64,000 nt of DNA from Plantago elongata (lineage: Eukaryota > Streptophyta > Magnoliopsida > Lamiales > Plantaginaceae). The stretch's first letter is position 1, and the number at the start of each line of letters is the position of its first letter. A program made the translations under genes and the position numbers. Where the stretch lies: positions 1 to 64,000 of the forward strand of contig JAYMSP010000140.1 of NCBI GenBank assembly GCA_036897095.1, in the 5' to 3' direction. This document shows, in pieces, positions 1-12,819 of the stretch. The notes beneath the pieces are model-generated. The model ran no database searches. It was not told the origin of the DNA and was given only the letters and a program-made list of their open reading frames with translations.

Positions 1-484
1 ACCCAACCCAACCCAACAAAAGAACAGCTAGATTAGCAGGACGGAGGGTATATAAGTCAGACGATTCATATTTGAATGCTGTAATATTTTAGCAGTGCAA
101 AAAAAGTACAAAATATTTTTTAGAAGTAAATTTCAATAGCTATACCTATGTTAAGCGTGTGAAAACAATTGACTTGGAAATTAGTGTAAATTGGGTATTC
201 TAGCCAACTAAAGCAGTATTCATTTTATAATCCTTTCACCTATATACAGTCTCAAGCTAAGACATGTGAGATGACCGAGTTGAAAAAATCCGACTCTTAG
301 AAGAATTTCAAACATTGTTATATTTTAAGACTTGCATACCTGGTTGCGAGTAAGTGTTAGATTTGATGGTGCATTATATTTTTGGCATAAGATAAATTAT
401 GAAATCCACTTTTCGGTTTGTTTTACTTCTGCGTAGTGATGATCTATTTGGTTCCTTTTCTCAATTTGATCTTCTTTTTTCTAG
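1..484 (+). other. Intron of NPC1-like gene upstream of the first visible exon
   Basis: No coding exon is recognisable here. The stretch ends in a pyrimidine-rich tract and AG acceptor at 483-484, just before the first NPC1 exon, so it is the 3' part of an intron of a gene that begins outside the window. The first 17 bases are a short CCCAA-type repeat. Confidence 0.6.
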
Positions 485-3400
485 GAAATTCATGCTCCAA
501 TTCTGAAGCTTTGGGGTGTAAAAATAGTTGTGGTGGCTATCTTCCTTGCTTTAGCATTAGCAAGCATAGTAAGTATTTCCTCTGGGGCTCTTTCAATCAC
601 TTCTTTTCTTTTATGAATAAAAAGTTGATATTTATGTTATCATCCTTGTAAGGCATTGTGTACAAGAATTGAACCTGGTTTAGAACAGCAAATTGTTCTT
701 CCTCGAGACTCATACCTTCAGGTCATAGATTCTCCCCACTCTTATGACACAGTTTCTTGTTTTTGGATTCTTTTCGGTTTTAGAACTTGATTCTTTATTC
801 TTGTATCTTCCTTCTTGCAGGGTTACTTTAGCAATATCTCAGAATACCTCAGAATAGGACCACCGCTTTATTTCGTGGTGAAGAACTACAATTTCAGGTA
901 ATTTCTCAAATACTGGCTATTTAATGCCTGTATACTGATTGTGCTTTGAGCTTTCTTAATCAGCGGTTCGTGTGATTCATTCATGTCCATCTCTTAGGGA
1001 ACGTGCATGAAACAACTTATAAATTGTGTCTCATCTGTTACATGCATATTCACAATTCATATATCCAAACAAGACCTGATAAGAGCAAATCATAAACTGG
1101 TTATTGTTATTTCAGTTTATTTTATTCTTTATCCATGTTGAAGAGGTTAATCTGGCTGAGGTGATATGATTTTTCATTGGAAGAGTATCAATGGACTAGA
1201 ATTGTACTTATGCTCTTGAGCAGAGTTTAAAATGTAAAATTCAATGTTGTTGGTTATGGTGCTCTGTTGTTAACTGTTGAAGCATAAAATTCAGTTACTA
1301 CATGGATCATCACTTTATTGAAAAACTTACTATAATCTTCTTTCATTTTGGTTTCACAGTTCAGAATCAAGTCAGACAAATCAACTGTGTTCCATCAGCC
1401 ACTGTGATTCTAATTCTCTTCTAAATGAGGTAAAATCATTTTCATCGGAATCAATACAACCAGCAATTTTAGGAGCATGTGATCTGGATATTTTCTGAAG
1501 ATCATTTCATAGCTGATTAGTACCCTTTTATCTTGACCATTAAGAGATATTTCTGTTCTTGTCGTATTGTCTCATTCTGGAACAGGACACGGTTGATTTT
1601 AGATACCTCACTGTGTATGCATGTGAAGATTGGGTAAACAATGTGGATAATGAGTAACCATGTTTTAGTCCACTTTAATCCATGTATAATGAGTTCTTGT
1701 AAGGATTTCCCCTGTTTACCCTTGTTTATATGGTTGGACCCATTACTCAAATGGTCTTGGTACGGGTTTAACCATAAAAGTAGGTAAAATTTGCCACCTC
1801 TATCCCGTTTTTATCTATGCTACAGCATGCTGTCATGTCTCACTATGTTTTAATGTGATGTACTACATTTGTACCAAGTGCTTTAAGTTTTGCATTGTAT
1901 AACACATAAAGCACTGTGAGACACTACAGAATGATGTAGCATAGTATTGTGTATGTCCTATGTGGCTGTAGATGTATGTTTAGCTCTGAACACATGGCTG
2001 TAGATAAATTGTGTATGTCCCATAATGCATGTTTAGCTGAAGTAGTTTACTACACCTATATTAGATCTTCATGAGTAATTCCACTATTCATTGTCATAAC
2101 ATGATCGGAGATGAGATTTTCATCTCCTAAAAGATTTTTCCTTTACCCTTTTACCTGATATAAAACAATTAGACTCTATTCATGTAATCTTATACCTTGT
2201 ATATGCCTGTCCTGTAATCTTGTATGGGTCCCCTCATGATAACCAATTTATGTTCTAACTCAAAAACTTATATGTGCTTCAGATCGCAAGAGCATCTCTA
2301 GTACCAGAGTCTAGTTATATAGCTAAACCCGCTGCTTCTTGGCTAGACGATTTTCTTGTGTGGCTTTCTCCTGAAGCTTTCGGCTGCTGTAGGAAATTCA
2401 CTAATGGTAGTTTTTGTCCTCCTGATGATCAGGTATGTCTTAACCTCACATTTTTGTTTACCTATAAGACAGATATCTCACTCTCCACTAACCGGAGTAA
2501 CATATTTAAGACACAGCATGGGGCTTATGCCATCAGGGGATAAATGTTTGTATAATGTCTTAAGATTGATTTAGTTTTCTTTTTAAAGCCCTACAAGTTT
2601 ATCAGTTAAGAAATTCTTTTCTCCTGGCTGGAAAAACATTTCCTGGTGGGTTTATATGTAATATTTGGGGATAGTCTAGGGAAAGAGCGGTTTTTCCATT
2701 AGATATGGAAATTCTGCATTTTTTTTACATTAAAGCCCACAAACCCTAAATAAAAACTCACATACAGTACGTAAAAACCCACAAATCCTAAATAAAAACC
2801 CACATAAAGTACGTAAAGGAAAAACCGCTCTTTCCCTAGACTTTGTATAATATTTGAAACTGAGGCTACAGAGAAGAAGTGGAGATGTTTTGGTTGTGTT
2901 GGTTTCGTTCAAAATATTGAAGATGTGAAAGTCTTGGGAGTTTATAATTTCACTATTCTGCACCCTGCTGTGTCCCGTTTAATTATCTCTGACAATCTGT
3001 ATTTCCTACTGTCCTTAACTTCGAGATAATGCAGCTCTTGGTCTTTTGTTGTTCACATTACTGTAATTACCCTTTTGCTTAATATATGAAGACTTCGTAC
3101 GATCTGATGATAAAACAATCCTTTCAGCCTCCTTGTTGCCCAGATGGTTCCTGTAGCAGCATAAGTGCAGTTTGCAGAGATTGTACCACGGTAACAAATA
3201 CTCTCTATATTTCTCCTTGTCTTCATACTACAGTTACCAACTGGGGGCTAGTTGAATATGCATGATCTTAAGCTAAAAAGTTGCTCTTTAGATCAATATG
3301 TATCATTATTATTGGGAATTTACCCTATACAGTTTCAGGCTAATTAGAGAAGTATTAATTTATTGAGTAATAGAGTCCAATTCAAATTAGGAAGTTGTTC

Positions 3401-6400
3401 CACATCAGAGTTATTGTATTACTATTTAATAGTCAGGAATTAGTCTATGTCACTCAATAGAGTTGATTCCACTCTTTAGGGTGGTTCGTCTCTTAGGAGA
3501 TTGGTGGGTTACGCTCTTTCAATAAAACTTCAGAGAAGCAGCTATTGCTACACCAAAATCCTATCTTTCGACTTTCTCTATCCTAATACCCCTGCTCTAT
3601 CAGTTTGTGTCAGTATATGTTTAGGTTTCATTTTCCAATTTAGGATGTTGTCTCAATGTGTTGAAAATACAGAGTGAAATCTATTATTAATCTGTTTAAT
3701 AAAGGATCTTTGGTGACTAATATTGGACCTTTCTAGTGCTTCCGCCACTCAGACTTGCAGAGTGATCGGCCGTCCACACAACAATTCAGGGAAAAGCTTC
3801 CATGGTTCCTCAATGCTTTACCATCTGCAAATTGTGCAAAAGGTGGAAATGGGGCTTATACAAGCCTTGTTGATCTCAATGGTAAGTATAACAGAATTAT
3901 GGTATCAAAGAGACCCAAGTTTCAAGCAGTTGCCTTTTCATCATTATAATTGGCCTTTCCCTTGAACTTGGAAACCTTTGCAAATGTCACCAGGCTATGA
4001 GGATGGAACTATTCGGGCTTCAGCTTTTCGTACATATCACACACCCCTAAATAAACAGGTATTTGCTTCCAAATTTAAATGTTCATCCTCGCAATCCCTT
4101 ATGTTATTCAAGTATTAAACTTTCTTGACCTTGTATATTGCTATCAGAGTGATTATGTCAATTCAATGAGAGCTGCACGAGATTTTAGTTCGAAGATGTC
4201 CCGTGCATTGAAGGTAATTGGAGGAGTGTCAGAGCTCTACTGCATTATCTAGTCATATAAATTATATTCAAGCTGAATTGTCTCTGAAATATAACTTTCT
4301 TGGCTATCGTTAATTGCAATATTCAACTCATAGTAAAAATCTGTTGAGTTTCATTTGAACGACAAAACGAACACACACACCCCAATATAGTTCTATATCT
4401 TTTCACTTCCGTATTATCAATATCTTCTTTTATTTGCATACTACTGCATCTTCTACAGAGATCATAATTACAATGCTTGTCTACTAACTACATAATGTTG
4501 GAAGCATGATTCGTTCAGAGTTTGTGTGTGGCATGTTGACATATTATTTCATGCAAATTTCTTACGGAGTACATCTACTTTTCATGCTATTCCATTATGC
4601 TCATGCTAATTTTCTATTCGCTAAATTCTCTTTGCAGATTGATGTGTTTCCCTATGCCGTGTCTTACATTTTCTTTGAACAATACCTTGATATATGGAAG
4701 ATGGCACTGATTAACCTTGCAATCGCCATTGGTATGTATTTTAGCTTCATAATTTACATGCTCTCATCTTATTGTGCGTTGGTTAATAGTTGATCATAGG
4801 TATTAATCTCAATGTTCGTTAAAAGATTTCATTCCGCAACCATCTTTTAATTTCTGGACAAGTAATACAATAGTGAATGCTGCTATTACTTTGTTTGAAA
4901 ATATCTTCACACGGATAAATCTCCTTATTATTATGCACATCAAACATTTTGCAGTTGGAAAGTGTAATACTTTTTCCCATCCATATGAAACTTGCCTTGT
5001 TGACTTAATTTGAAGCAGTTGGATTTTCTTACATTAAGAGCCAAGTCATTAAAACATTTAGAAAAGTTTCATCTTGGACATTGCTTCATATCGCAAATGC
5101 TACCTAGCTCATCTTTACTTCTAGCATTTCCCACCTACACAAAAAGAGAATGCAGATAGTCACTTCCCTCAACTTCTCATATTGCTTTTCCAAAAACTTA
5201 CAGGCTAACTTCTAACAAGGGAAAACCACTTTTACAAGAGATGCTTAATGATAGTAAATACTCCTGCTGAAACTTATGTTAGCTCTATGCCTCTATTCAA
5301 CTTTAAGACGTAGGCATTCAGTTTCATGTCCCATTTTCTTGTTTAATCTCAAGTAATGGAGTATGTTTCTTCACATTGGCAGGTGCTGTATTCATTGTTT
5401 GCTTAATTATCTCATGCAGGTCAGTATGATTGTTTGCTCGTGTATTTTTTCCCCTTTCATTTTACTTTTTATAGTTTATAACTTCATCTCCATGTGTAGC
5501 TTCTGGACATCAGCCATAATTCTCCTTGTTTTGGTCATGATCATTGTGGATGTTATGGTATGTGAATAAGTTTCACTCTTTTTTTAATCTAATAGTTTAG
5601 AGTTATTGCTCGTTTTAAAATGCTTACATGATTCTGGTTTTTATGCATTTGCCAACTTTTCAGGGTGTGATGGCAATCCTGAACATACAACTGAATGCAG
5701 TATCCGTTGTGAATCTTGTCATGGCTGTTGGTATTGCTGTTGAATTTTGTGTACATATAACGCATGCATTCCTGGTTAGATTCTCTTCTCAATTCTATGA
5801 TTCAATTTGTGTGTCTTACTGCTGTATGATGCTTTTTTTTCTGTAGAGGCCTACTGATGTGTAGAAATGAAACATTTTACATATTGTGATGAAATACGCA
5901 GTACTGCATATTTAGCAATTATGAGAATCAGCTAAGCCACGTGTACTTGTTTCGTCTCTCGGCTGATTTTCGTGAAAATAATTTTGTCAGCAAAACCAAT
6001 TTGCACAATTGATTTGAAACAAACATCAAAGGAACCTGTGAATTATCTTGAAAAAGTATCTGAGCCAATCTAATGAGATCTCAGACCTTCATTATAATAC
6101 CTCAGAAAGCAGCTTTTTTCGATAAATTCAGAAAATAGATCAGTTTTTAAATTTTGTCTCAGCAAACAGAGTGCTATCTACTTCATGTAATATTTGCTCC
6201 TGTTGAATCTGACAAGCCCATTTTTATTCCAGGTGAGCAGTGGAGATAGGAATCAACGCATGCAAGATGCGCTGGCGACAATGGGTGCTTCTGTATTCAG
6301 GTTTGACGTTTACATTTCTTCTTTCGTTTGTTAAGTAGGTTGAAGAGCATGTGCTTCTAATGCTTTAACAATAATAATGCCCTAGTATAAAGATAATTTA

Positions 6401-7549
6401 AGTGATAAATTGTGTTAGATTGTTAGATGGGTGCAAATTTGAGGAACACGTGTAGTGGTGTGATTAATATTCGTATATTCAAAGTGTATGTTCAAATAAG
6501 GTGAATGTGCCTAACAGGTAGTTGTGGTTACCTTGTTATGTCTCATCTTGCAGCGCTCTCGTATATCATTTACCCAAAACCTTTTCATAGGTGTCTGGTG
6601 TATAGATTGAGTTCGGAATTTTTTAATGGTTCAAGTAGTTCATTATTTAATATTTGCACCCTTGACTTGAACTTGATCATAGCTTCTCATGATCAGTCAA
6701 CTTGCATTATAAGGCTGATTCTACATGGAATTTGTTTTCAATGCTAAACCAACTTTCAAAGTTGTTTTAACGCACTTCACCAATAGTATGCATTAACTGG
6801 ACATGTTCACTCATAGGAAGCATTTTGTGGTTTAAAAAAAAAAAAAAAGAAGCATTAATGGGCTAAGGTGCGGGATTTGAGACTGCCAGCATGTCAACAC
6901 AATATCATCCCCATAAGACAAGCTCAAACAAGAATTTGCATGTTGAATCCTGATGGAGGAATACACATGTAGTGTTAAGATTTGCAAATTACAGTTACAT
7001 TTCATTTAGTATAGATTCTTACTATACTCATCTACTTGTGGATATGGTCCATATGGACTTGAGGAGCCTTCACTAACTACTGACACTTCTTGACTTTCTC
7101 TTGCACAGTGGCATCACACTTACAAAGCTAGTTGGAGTGATTGTTCTAGCTTTTTCGAGGAGTGAAATCTTTGTGGTCTCTGATCCTGCTCACTAAAGCT
7201 CATTGAGACACAGACGCAGTTTGTTCTTGTACTAACTCTGCTTCTGTTCTTTTCAGGTTTACTATTTCCAAATGTACCTTAGCTTGGTTCTCATCGGTTT
7301 CTTGCATGGACTCGTCTTCTTACCCGTAAGATCCTTGTCTCAGCTTCTTTTCCGTAAATGCAAGCTTTTGAATCTTCTTTGAAGAAATGCATACACTGAT
7401 ATGGTGTGTAAAGATTTAGCTTTACCAGGAAACACGCCTGACTAATGGGTTCCATTCTGCAGGTATTATTAAGCTTATTCGGGCCGCCTTCAAGGTGCGT
7501 TTTGATAGAGAAACAAGATGATCGACCGTCTACCTCTTCGCAATTTTAA
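485..7549 (+). CDS. NPC1: NPC1-like sterol transporter, C-terminal part (gene starts outside window)
   Basis: Niemann-Pick C1 homologues move sterols or sphingolipids out of the vacuole/endosome lumen through a membrane protein with a sterol-sensing domain and RND-like repeats. Seventeen exons are visible: 485-568, 653-721, 821-897, 1360-1429, 2283-2432, 3128-3190, 3737-3881, 3994-4058, 4148-4213, 4638-4731, 5383-5419, 5500-5557, 5664-5774, 6233-6300, 7109-7175, 7257-7325 and 7463-7549. They total 1380 nt and stay in one frame, giving about 459 residues and the stop TAA. Family landmarks are the Cys-rich lumenal loop ([18 protein letters not shown], then PPCCPDGSC), the [15 protein letters not shown] segment, and the Patched-like membrane segment with [19 protein letters not shown]. 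The N-terminal lipid-binding domain and first half lie upstream of base 1. The coding frame is intact throughout. Family assignment is firm; the exact cargo in plants is not shown by sequence. Confidence 0.95.
2673..2842. mobile_element. MITE-like element in an NPC1 intron
   Basis: A perfect 25-bp inverted repeat forms the ends (2673-2697 and 2818-2842, starting AGTCTAGGGAAAGAGC). Between the arms lies a 42-bp unit in two near-identical tandem copies (from 2736 and 2778), each with CCCACAAA, CCTAAATAAAAA and AGTACGTAAA. It is about 170 bp, non-coding, and wholly within the intron between the exons ending at 2432 and starting at 3128. No clear target-site duplication was found, so the superfamily is unknown. 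Confidence 0.65.
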
Positions 7550-8821
7550 TCTACCTTTGGGGCATTTATAGATCTAGTTTTTTTTGGTAGAAGTAAATAG
7601 CTTTCATAACTTATCGTTTTTCTTTTAGATTGCATAGTTGCTTGTAAAGAATGGGTTAGATTGATAACCATCCAATTGTAAAGTAGATTAGTAGTTTACA
7701 TAGTTTTTTCGATAATAATAAAGAAAAATGTTTAGTTGCTTGTTTAACCAAGAAAACTAATTTATGCAATGATATGCCTTGTAAAGTAGCTACTCCCTCC
7801 CACTCAATATTTGTCAGTTGCCAATTTAGTATTCTCATACACCCCACCGGTTCATTGAATTGTAGTGGTACTAGTATGTATACGTCTGGTTTTGAATTGA
7901 TTGGTTAACAGGTTCATAAGAGTTTTATTAGTAAGTTCGTAAGATGTCTGCTGAGTGGTATCATCCACTAATTGATGCATGACTTCTATCTGTTTAAGAA
8001 GTGGACATGTTATACAGTGATAGAATATAAAGTATTCTATTTATAAGTTTGTGAAGGCGGGTGATAATCAGGACAGAAATGCTAAAATCAAGGTAATTTT
8101 TAATTAGGACACATTTTGAATACATTTTAAACATTTTATAAATCTACACAAAATTACTTTTATTTATGAAATAACCCATCAACTGTAAAGTAATATAATT
8201 TTACCTAAAAATAATTTTATTTATATATTTCAACTCCCTAATATTCTTCCTCTTCAAATTTTTAAATAAATATAATTCAAGAATATAAAAGTAGTTATTA
8301 TCTCAAAATAAACATAATTAAAACTTATATGACAATGTTAGAAAAAAAAGAAGTAAATTTAATCAAATCATAATATTATATTTTCACCACTTAAAATAAA
8401 AAATCAAAAAGAAAATTACAAAACAAGAAGAAAAGAGTATGGACTGATTTGACAAAGTAATGATTTTGATAGGCTGAAGAATCCTGCTGTACCTATAAGG
8501 TTAAATACTAGTAATTGATATCTTTAAGAGTAGATCTATTGCAACACAGACTATGATTTAGTGCATTAACACTTATTAAGTACTCCAACCTGTACAAATA
8601 TCTACCGGTCGTTATTGGGTAGACCCTAGGTGGAACCAAACTCTCAAACTGATTAAGACTTGTGGACAATTTTATTAATAAGTGATCAAAGTGACTATTA
8701 TGTAATGCAACTTGTGGTTTTAAATGATTACTTCTTGTTTGAACACAATGCAAGTTGTTCGCTAACACGATCCCGAGAATTTGCATATTTTTCCACTTGC
8801 ATGATAGATAAGTTGGGTTGG
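7550..8821. other. NPC1 3' flank, no gene seen
   Basis: 3' UTR and AT-rich spacer after the NPC1 stop. At about 7792 there is a CTCCCTCCCACTC stretch resembling one end of a Stowaway-type MITE, but no matching other end nearby. No reading frame here looks coding. Confidence 0.4.
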
Positions 8822-9845
8822 TCAGACCGTGTAAATGTTTAGGGGCCGTTTGAATGGATATTTGAGTGGGCATTTGAATGGATTTTGTGTTTGGATAGAC
8901 ATTTGAGTGGGGTAATTTAAGTGTATTTTAGGCCAAATCACTGTTCATCGAGCGAAATGAAGTCAAATCCTCATCCAAACACCCCCTGAATGTACATCTA
9001 GTAATTTATAAATTATTAGATCGCTTGTAAAAATATTCTTTAATTTGTATTTAATTTTAACCGTCGATGTAATTTGTAATTTTTATAATAATAATTTTAA
9101 TAAATATATTTATACAACAAGAATTATAGTGTCATAATATATTATAATTAAAATTTTAAAAGATAAATTATTATTAATCTTTCAAGCATCAAATCGTAAA
9201 TTATGAAGATGAATTGCTGACTAATGATAAATGGATGGAAGGCAATCATAATTAACTATTATGTCCGTCATCTTAGTTCTGAAACAATATTAATTAGAGA
9301 CCTGCTTCCCTCTCTTCTACACTACACTAATTACAATTCAAAATTCAGAAGTTATTTTGTCGTTTCGATTCGATAAAAAAATAAAAATTAGATCGCTTAT
9401 TTCTTCAAAATTCAATGTTTAATTAGTGATAAATTGATTCATGATATGAGTTGCAATTGGGCAATACCTCTTTAATTGTGTAAGATGTATTTGTTTGATT
9501 TGTTGAAGGTAAAGTTTACGATTGAAGATATATATATTTGAGGATTAGGATTCTTGGCTAATCGAAGTTCAAAATTTGTATGTTTGCTGCTTCGAAGACG
9601 TTTGTTGCTTGGATGATTAATAATTATTTTATCTTTTAAAATTATAATTATAATATATTATGACACTACAATCTTTTTTATGTAAATATATTTACTAAAC
9701 TTGTCATTGTAAAAATTACAACTTGTATCGACTATTAGATTAAGTAGAAGTTAAAGAGAATATTTTTACAAGCGATCTAACGGTTGTAGATGAATATAAC
9801 TAAAATGGGTGTACGTTAAACCGTACAAGTGTAGTTAGACCTTAG
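8822..9845. mobile_element. Foldback-type element with about 200-bp terminal inverted repeats
   Basis: The segment 8991-9190 reappears inverted and about 80% identical at 9590-9800. Shared landmarks are AGATCGCTTGTAAAAATATTC and AGTGTCATAATATATTATAA. The right outer edge (GTGTACGTTAAACCGTACAAG, then TGTAGTTAGACC) has a weaker counterpart at 8822-8840 plus 8988-8996, interrupted by a smaller insert. The middle, 9190-9590, has no coding signal. The outer limits are approximate because no target-site duplication was identified. Long imperfect arms with a non-coding core suggest a non-autonomous foldback or MULE-like element. Confidence 0.6.
8841..8987. mobile_element. Small hAT-like MITE nested in the foldback element
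   Basis: The ends are imperfect inverted repeats: AGGGGCCGTTTGAATGG on the left and, on the other strand, AGGGGGTGTTTGGATGA on the right. Length is about 147 bp with no coding capacity. It interrupts the sequence that corresponds to the outer end of the larger element, so it appears to have inserted later. The GGGGCCGTTTG end resembles hAT-type MITEs; no clean 8-bp duplication was seen. Confidence 0.5.
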
Positions 9846-9877
9846 AAGTGACCTAGATAGATAACTTGGGCGCTTCT

Positions 9878-10075
9878 AAGGTCCGACTACACTTGTACGG
9901 CTTAACGTCCGTCCATCTCAGTTGAAGTTATTCACAGTCATTAAATTGTTTGTAAAATAATTATCTTAACTTGAATTTAATCCTAACCGTTGATACGAAT
10001 TGTATTTTTTACAATGGCAATTTTAGTAAATATATCTATTACAAAAAAGGATTAGTCTTTTTAAACTTTCGTCGA
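9878..10075. repeat. Third, divergent arm of the foldback repeat family
   Basis: This begins AAGGTCCGACTACACTTGTA, the inverse of the right end of the element ending at 9845, and continues with CCTAACCGTTGATACGAATTG and a TTTAGTAAATATATCTATTA stretch matching the arm sequence. It is head-to-head with the neighbouring element, about 30 bp apart. Its partner arm was not found beyond 10075, so it may be a truncated second copy. Confidence 0.5.
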
Positions 10076-10129
10076 TAAATAGTCTTTCTCATAAACTTAG
10101 ATTCAGATAACGAAAGACTTTAAGCGATA

Positions 10130-10960
10130 GATAAACGTAGATGTGCTTTGCAGTAATAATGTGTGTGTGTGTGATGCTGGAATGTAAATACAGTAAGTAA
10201 ATAACACATCAACTTATATTGGTATCTGGAGGTGGCGTAATCCTCCAACTAGTCCACTTCGACCTTTCTGAGACCTGTAATTCACTAGAACAGATAATTG
10301 AGTTCTCCTTACAAGATCCCTACAAACAAATGGTTCCCAACCAAATGTTCCCCCTGAGTTGTTCTCTAGCTTCTAAAGCCAAGTACTTCATGTACTCAAG
10401 ATAACCTCGGAGTTTTTACTTGATTTCCCAAGCCAAGTACTTCATGTACTCCACGCCTTGATGGTGTTGGTTATATGATTATTGTCAGGCTACTCTTAAA
10501 TAACTTTTCAGCTATTATAACAGAGAGCCGGAGAAGATATCACAACTTAATATACTTGTTCAGTATATGGTAGGATTCTCCTTTCTGACCCAAGGGTTGA
10601 TATTTGTTCTGGAGAATGAACTTCAGAAATGGTATTTGAGTGTTCAACTCTTTCACAGATAATCAAGCTCTTGTTAAGGTTCAGGACACTTAGAACTACT
10701 AGTAATTCTTCTAGCTGTCTGGTCGCAACTGTAAGCTTGGAGAATTATAGTATGAATACTTGAGAGAGTACTTGCTTGATATGAAAGTATGAGCGTAGTT
10801 CGTGTGTGTATTTCTCAGCTTCTAGGTGGTGATATTTATAGATGAATTTGAGAGTCGTTTCGAATAGTATCCGTTAGAGCTTCTTAAAATTCAATCCGTT
10901 GATATCTCAAAATAAGTACAAGTGACAGTGGACTGAAACGAACACAAAGCAAACAAGTTC
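10130..10960 (-). repeat. Possible solo LTR
   Basis: Weakly supported. The stretch has no coding frame but shows features common in reverse-oriented plant LTRs: a start with AACACATCAACTTATATTGG and tracts of short sentence-like GC-richer sequence, ending near a TATTTATAG box (10847-10857). The 22-bp motif AAGCCAAGTACTTCATGTAC occurs at about 10378 and 10432. No primer-binding site, internal domain or target-site duplication was identified. Confidence 0.3.
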
Positions 10961-11164
10961 GAACAAATGTATAGTACTGCATAACATAAAGTGGTTGTGC
11001 TTCGAGGAATAAGTGATCTCAATTATAAGCATTTATCTATCTTGAAGTATGACAGTGCTCTACAATTTGAAATCTATAACCACGCAAATAGTTTTTTCAA
11101 AAGCAGGAAGAATAACGATGTAAGAACGACCAATAAATTAACTAATCATACTGATTTCTTTTGT

Positions 11165-12600
11165 AGAATTCTTCCTCACCAATATGCAACACCTTTTTTG
11201 CTGAGTCACCAAACAATGTCACATCAAGATCTCCACTTGAATCCATTACTCGAACAGCAAAACGGTAACATCAAAACAAAATTGTTAATTCTAACATAAC
11301 ATGTGATGGTCATATTACCGTCGAACTGCCATCTTGAGATCATTGCATTGTGTGATGTAAATTTAAAATACGATCCAGCTGGAGTTGATGTTTTAGTTTT
11401 GTATTTTTCACATCCAACATACATGAAGTCGGCTGGAATGACATGAAGTTCTGCCTCAACTGAGATAATGTACTTCTGATACTGTTGTTTATAGAATAGT
11501 AAGTTGAATCCGGTATAAATCAAAGAAAAGAAAACATTAATGAATTAAAAGCTTGATCACTTACAGGTACTGAATCATGTAGTTCACTAATTGATACTTC
11601 AGGTGTGATTAATGCAACATCCATCTTTTGTTTTGATGGACTACTTTTAGTTTTTATTTCTTGAATTTCTTCCATGTGTGCCATGTGCCTTTAATGATAA
11701 AGAAACAGGCGCGGGGTGAATAAGGTAAACAAAATTAATTAGTAAGTTACATTTCAGTAGTAACCTTACCATTCATTCATTTTTGTAACAGATGCATTAT
11801 TCATGCTCGTTACGACATACGAACTGCCACTTGAACTCAATGATTTGCCTACATAGTCATTGAGGTATAATCAGTTTACTCAATTAAATTTGAAGTAATA
11901 CGTTTGTAAAGAAATTCTTACCATAGAATTTGCTAACTTTGAAGTTAATAAGTGCCACAACAGATGTCTCATCGGTCAAAACAGAATGTGTTCGTTTAGT
12001 CAGACATTCAGAATGCCAAAGGCTAATAATTATTTCATTAAACCTGAGAGCAAATACAAAGTGATTATAAGTTGTACACTGTAATAAGTTTTATATTTTA
12101 ATTAAAAGTAAAGAAGATTCTAACTTATCATCAATGCCCACATACTCATCAATTTCATGCACATCTTTAGTAGTTCGTGGAGGTTGTGTTTTTATAATGA
12201 CAACAATTGTATCTGAATAGGTGAAATGCAAAGAACATTTAAACGGAAAAGCAAAGAAAGCTATGATAGAAAGAAGAAAGCAATCAATCTCATCAATTAT
12301 AGAGAAGAGTTGGTGGAACTTGCTTATAATAGAACCAATTGTAAATTCGTCAGAGAAGTAGCCTTTAAATGGGTTTGTAATTTTTTTGAGGATATTCAAT
12401 GCTCGTAACCATAGTATTGCCATTTATTGTCCAAGAGCACCGTGTTTTGGCCAAAACAGATTGGTACGAGATGTTTGCGGTTTCAATACCTACATTTGAC
12501 ATCACATATTCCTTATCTTGTTCGATAATTTCCTCATACAACTAATAATCTGAGTTATATATCACAACATCAACACAGTTACCATGTTGTTTAAATTGTA
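11165..12600 (-). pseudogene. Decayed RPA1-like (replication protein A large subunit) copy
   Basis: Read on the minus strand, the order matches RPA70-type OB folds. A DBD-A-like piece (about 12595-12430) contains VDVVIYNSD, a stop codon at 12544-12542, then EEIIEQDKEYVMSNVGIETA. DBD-B-like pieces follow: about 12225-12110 (TIVVIIKTQPPRTTK, then EIDEYVGIDD), 12045-11930 (ISLWHSECLTKR, then VVALINFKVSKFYG) and 11870-11788 (GKSLSSSGSSYVV). A linker lies near 11690-11570. A DBD-C-like part spans 11490-11165 (AELHVIPADFMYVGCEKYK, then YRFAVRVMDSSGDLDVTLFG). In the C domain the usual paired zinc cysteines are largely lost (CEKY where CxxC is expected), and joining the last two pieces needs a frame change without an AG acceptor. 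It looks like a broken copy. RPA1-like genes are often carried by plant Helitrons, but no Helitron ends were found here. Confidence 0.55.
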
Positions 12601-12702
12601 ATGTTGTTATTGAGGATAACAAAAAAAATTAGGCAAATCAAATATAATCACTAATAAAAGCAAATAAAATTTTATTACTCATTCATCAGCAAGAATTAAT
12701 TT

Positions 12703-12819
12703 TTAAAACTTGATTTTTTTATTGTTAGACTGCCTCATTCGTTTCTTCACCAAAACTATGTTATTAAAACTTGAATTTTTTATTGTTAGACTGCCTTATT
12801 CGTTTCTTCACCAAAACTA
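12703..12819. repeat. Tandem duplication, about 61-bp unit, two copies
   Basis: The unit TTAAAACTTGA, a T tract, ATTGTTAGACTGCC, TATTCGTTTCTTCACC and AAAACTA occurs from 12703 and again from 12764 with only a few differences. It is non-coding and lies upstream (minus-strand sense) of the RPA1-like copy. Confidence 0.8.

Noticed and set aside
12226-12423. Plus-strand basic open frame
   Set aside because: It overlaps the antisense of the RPA1-like copy, whose domain order gives a better explanation.
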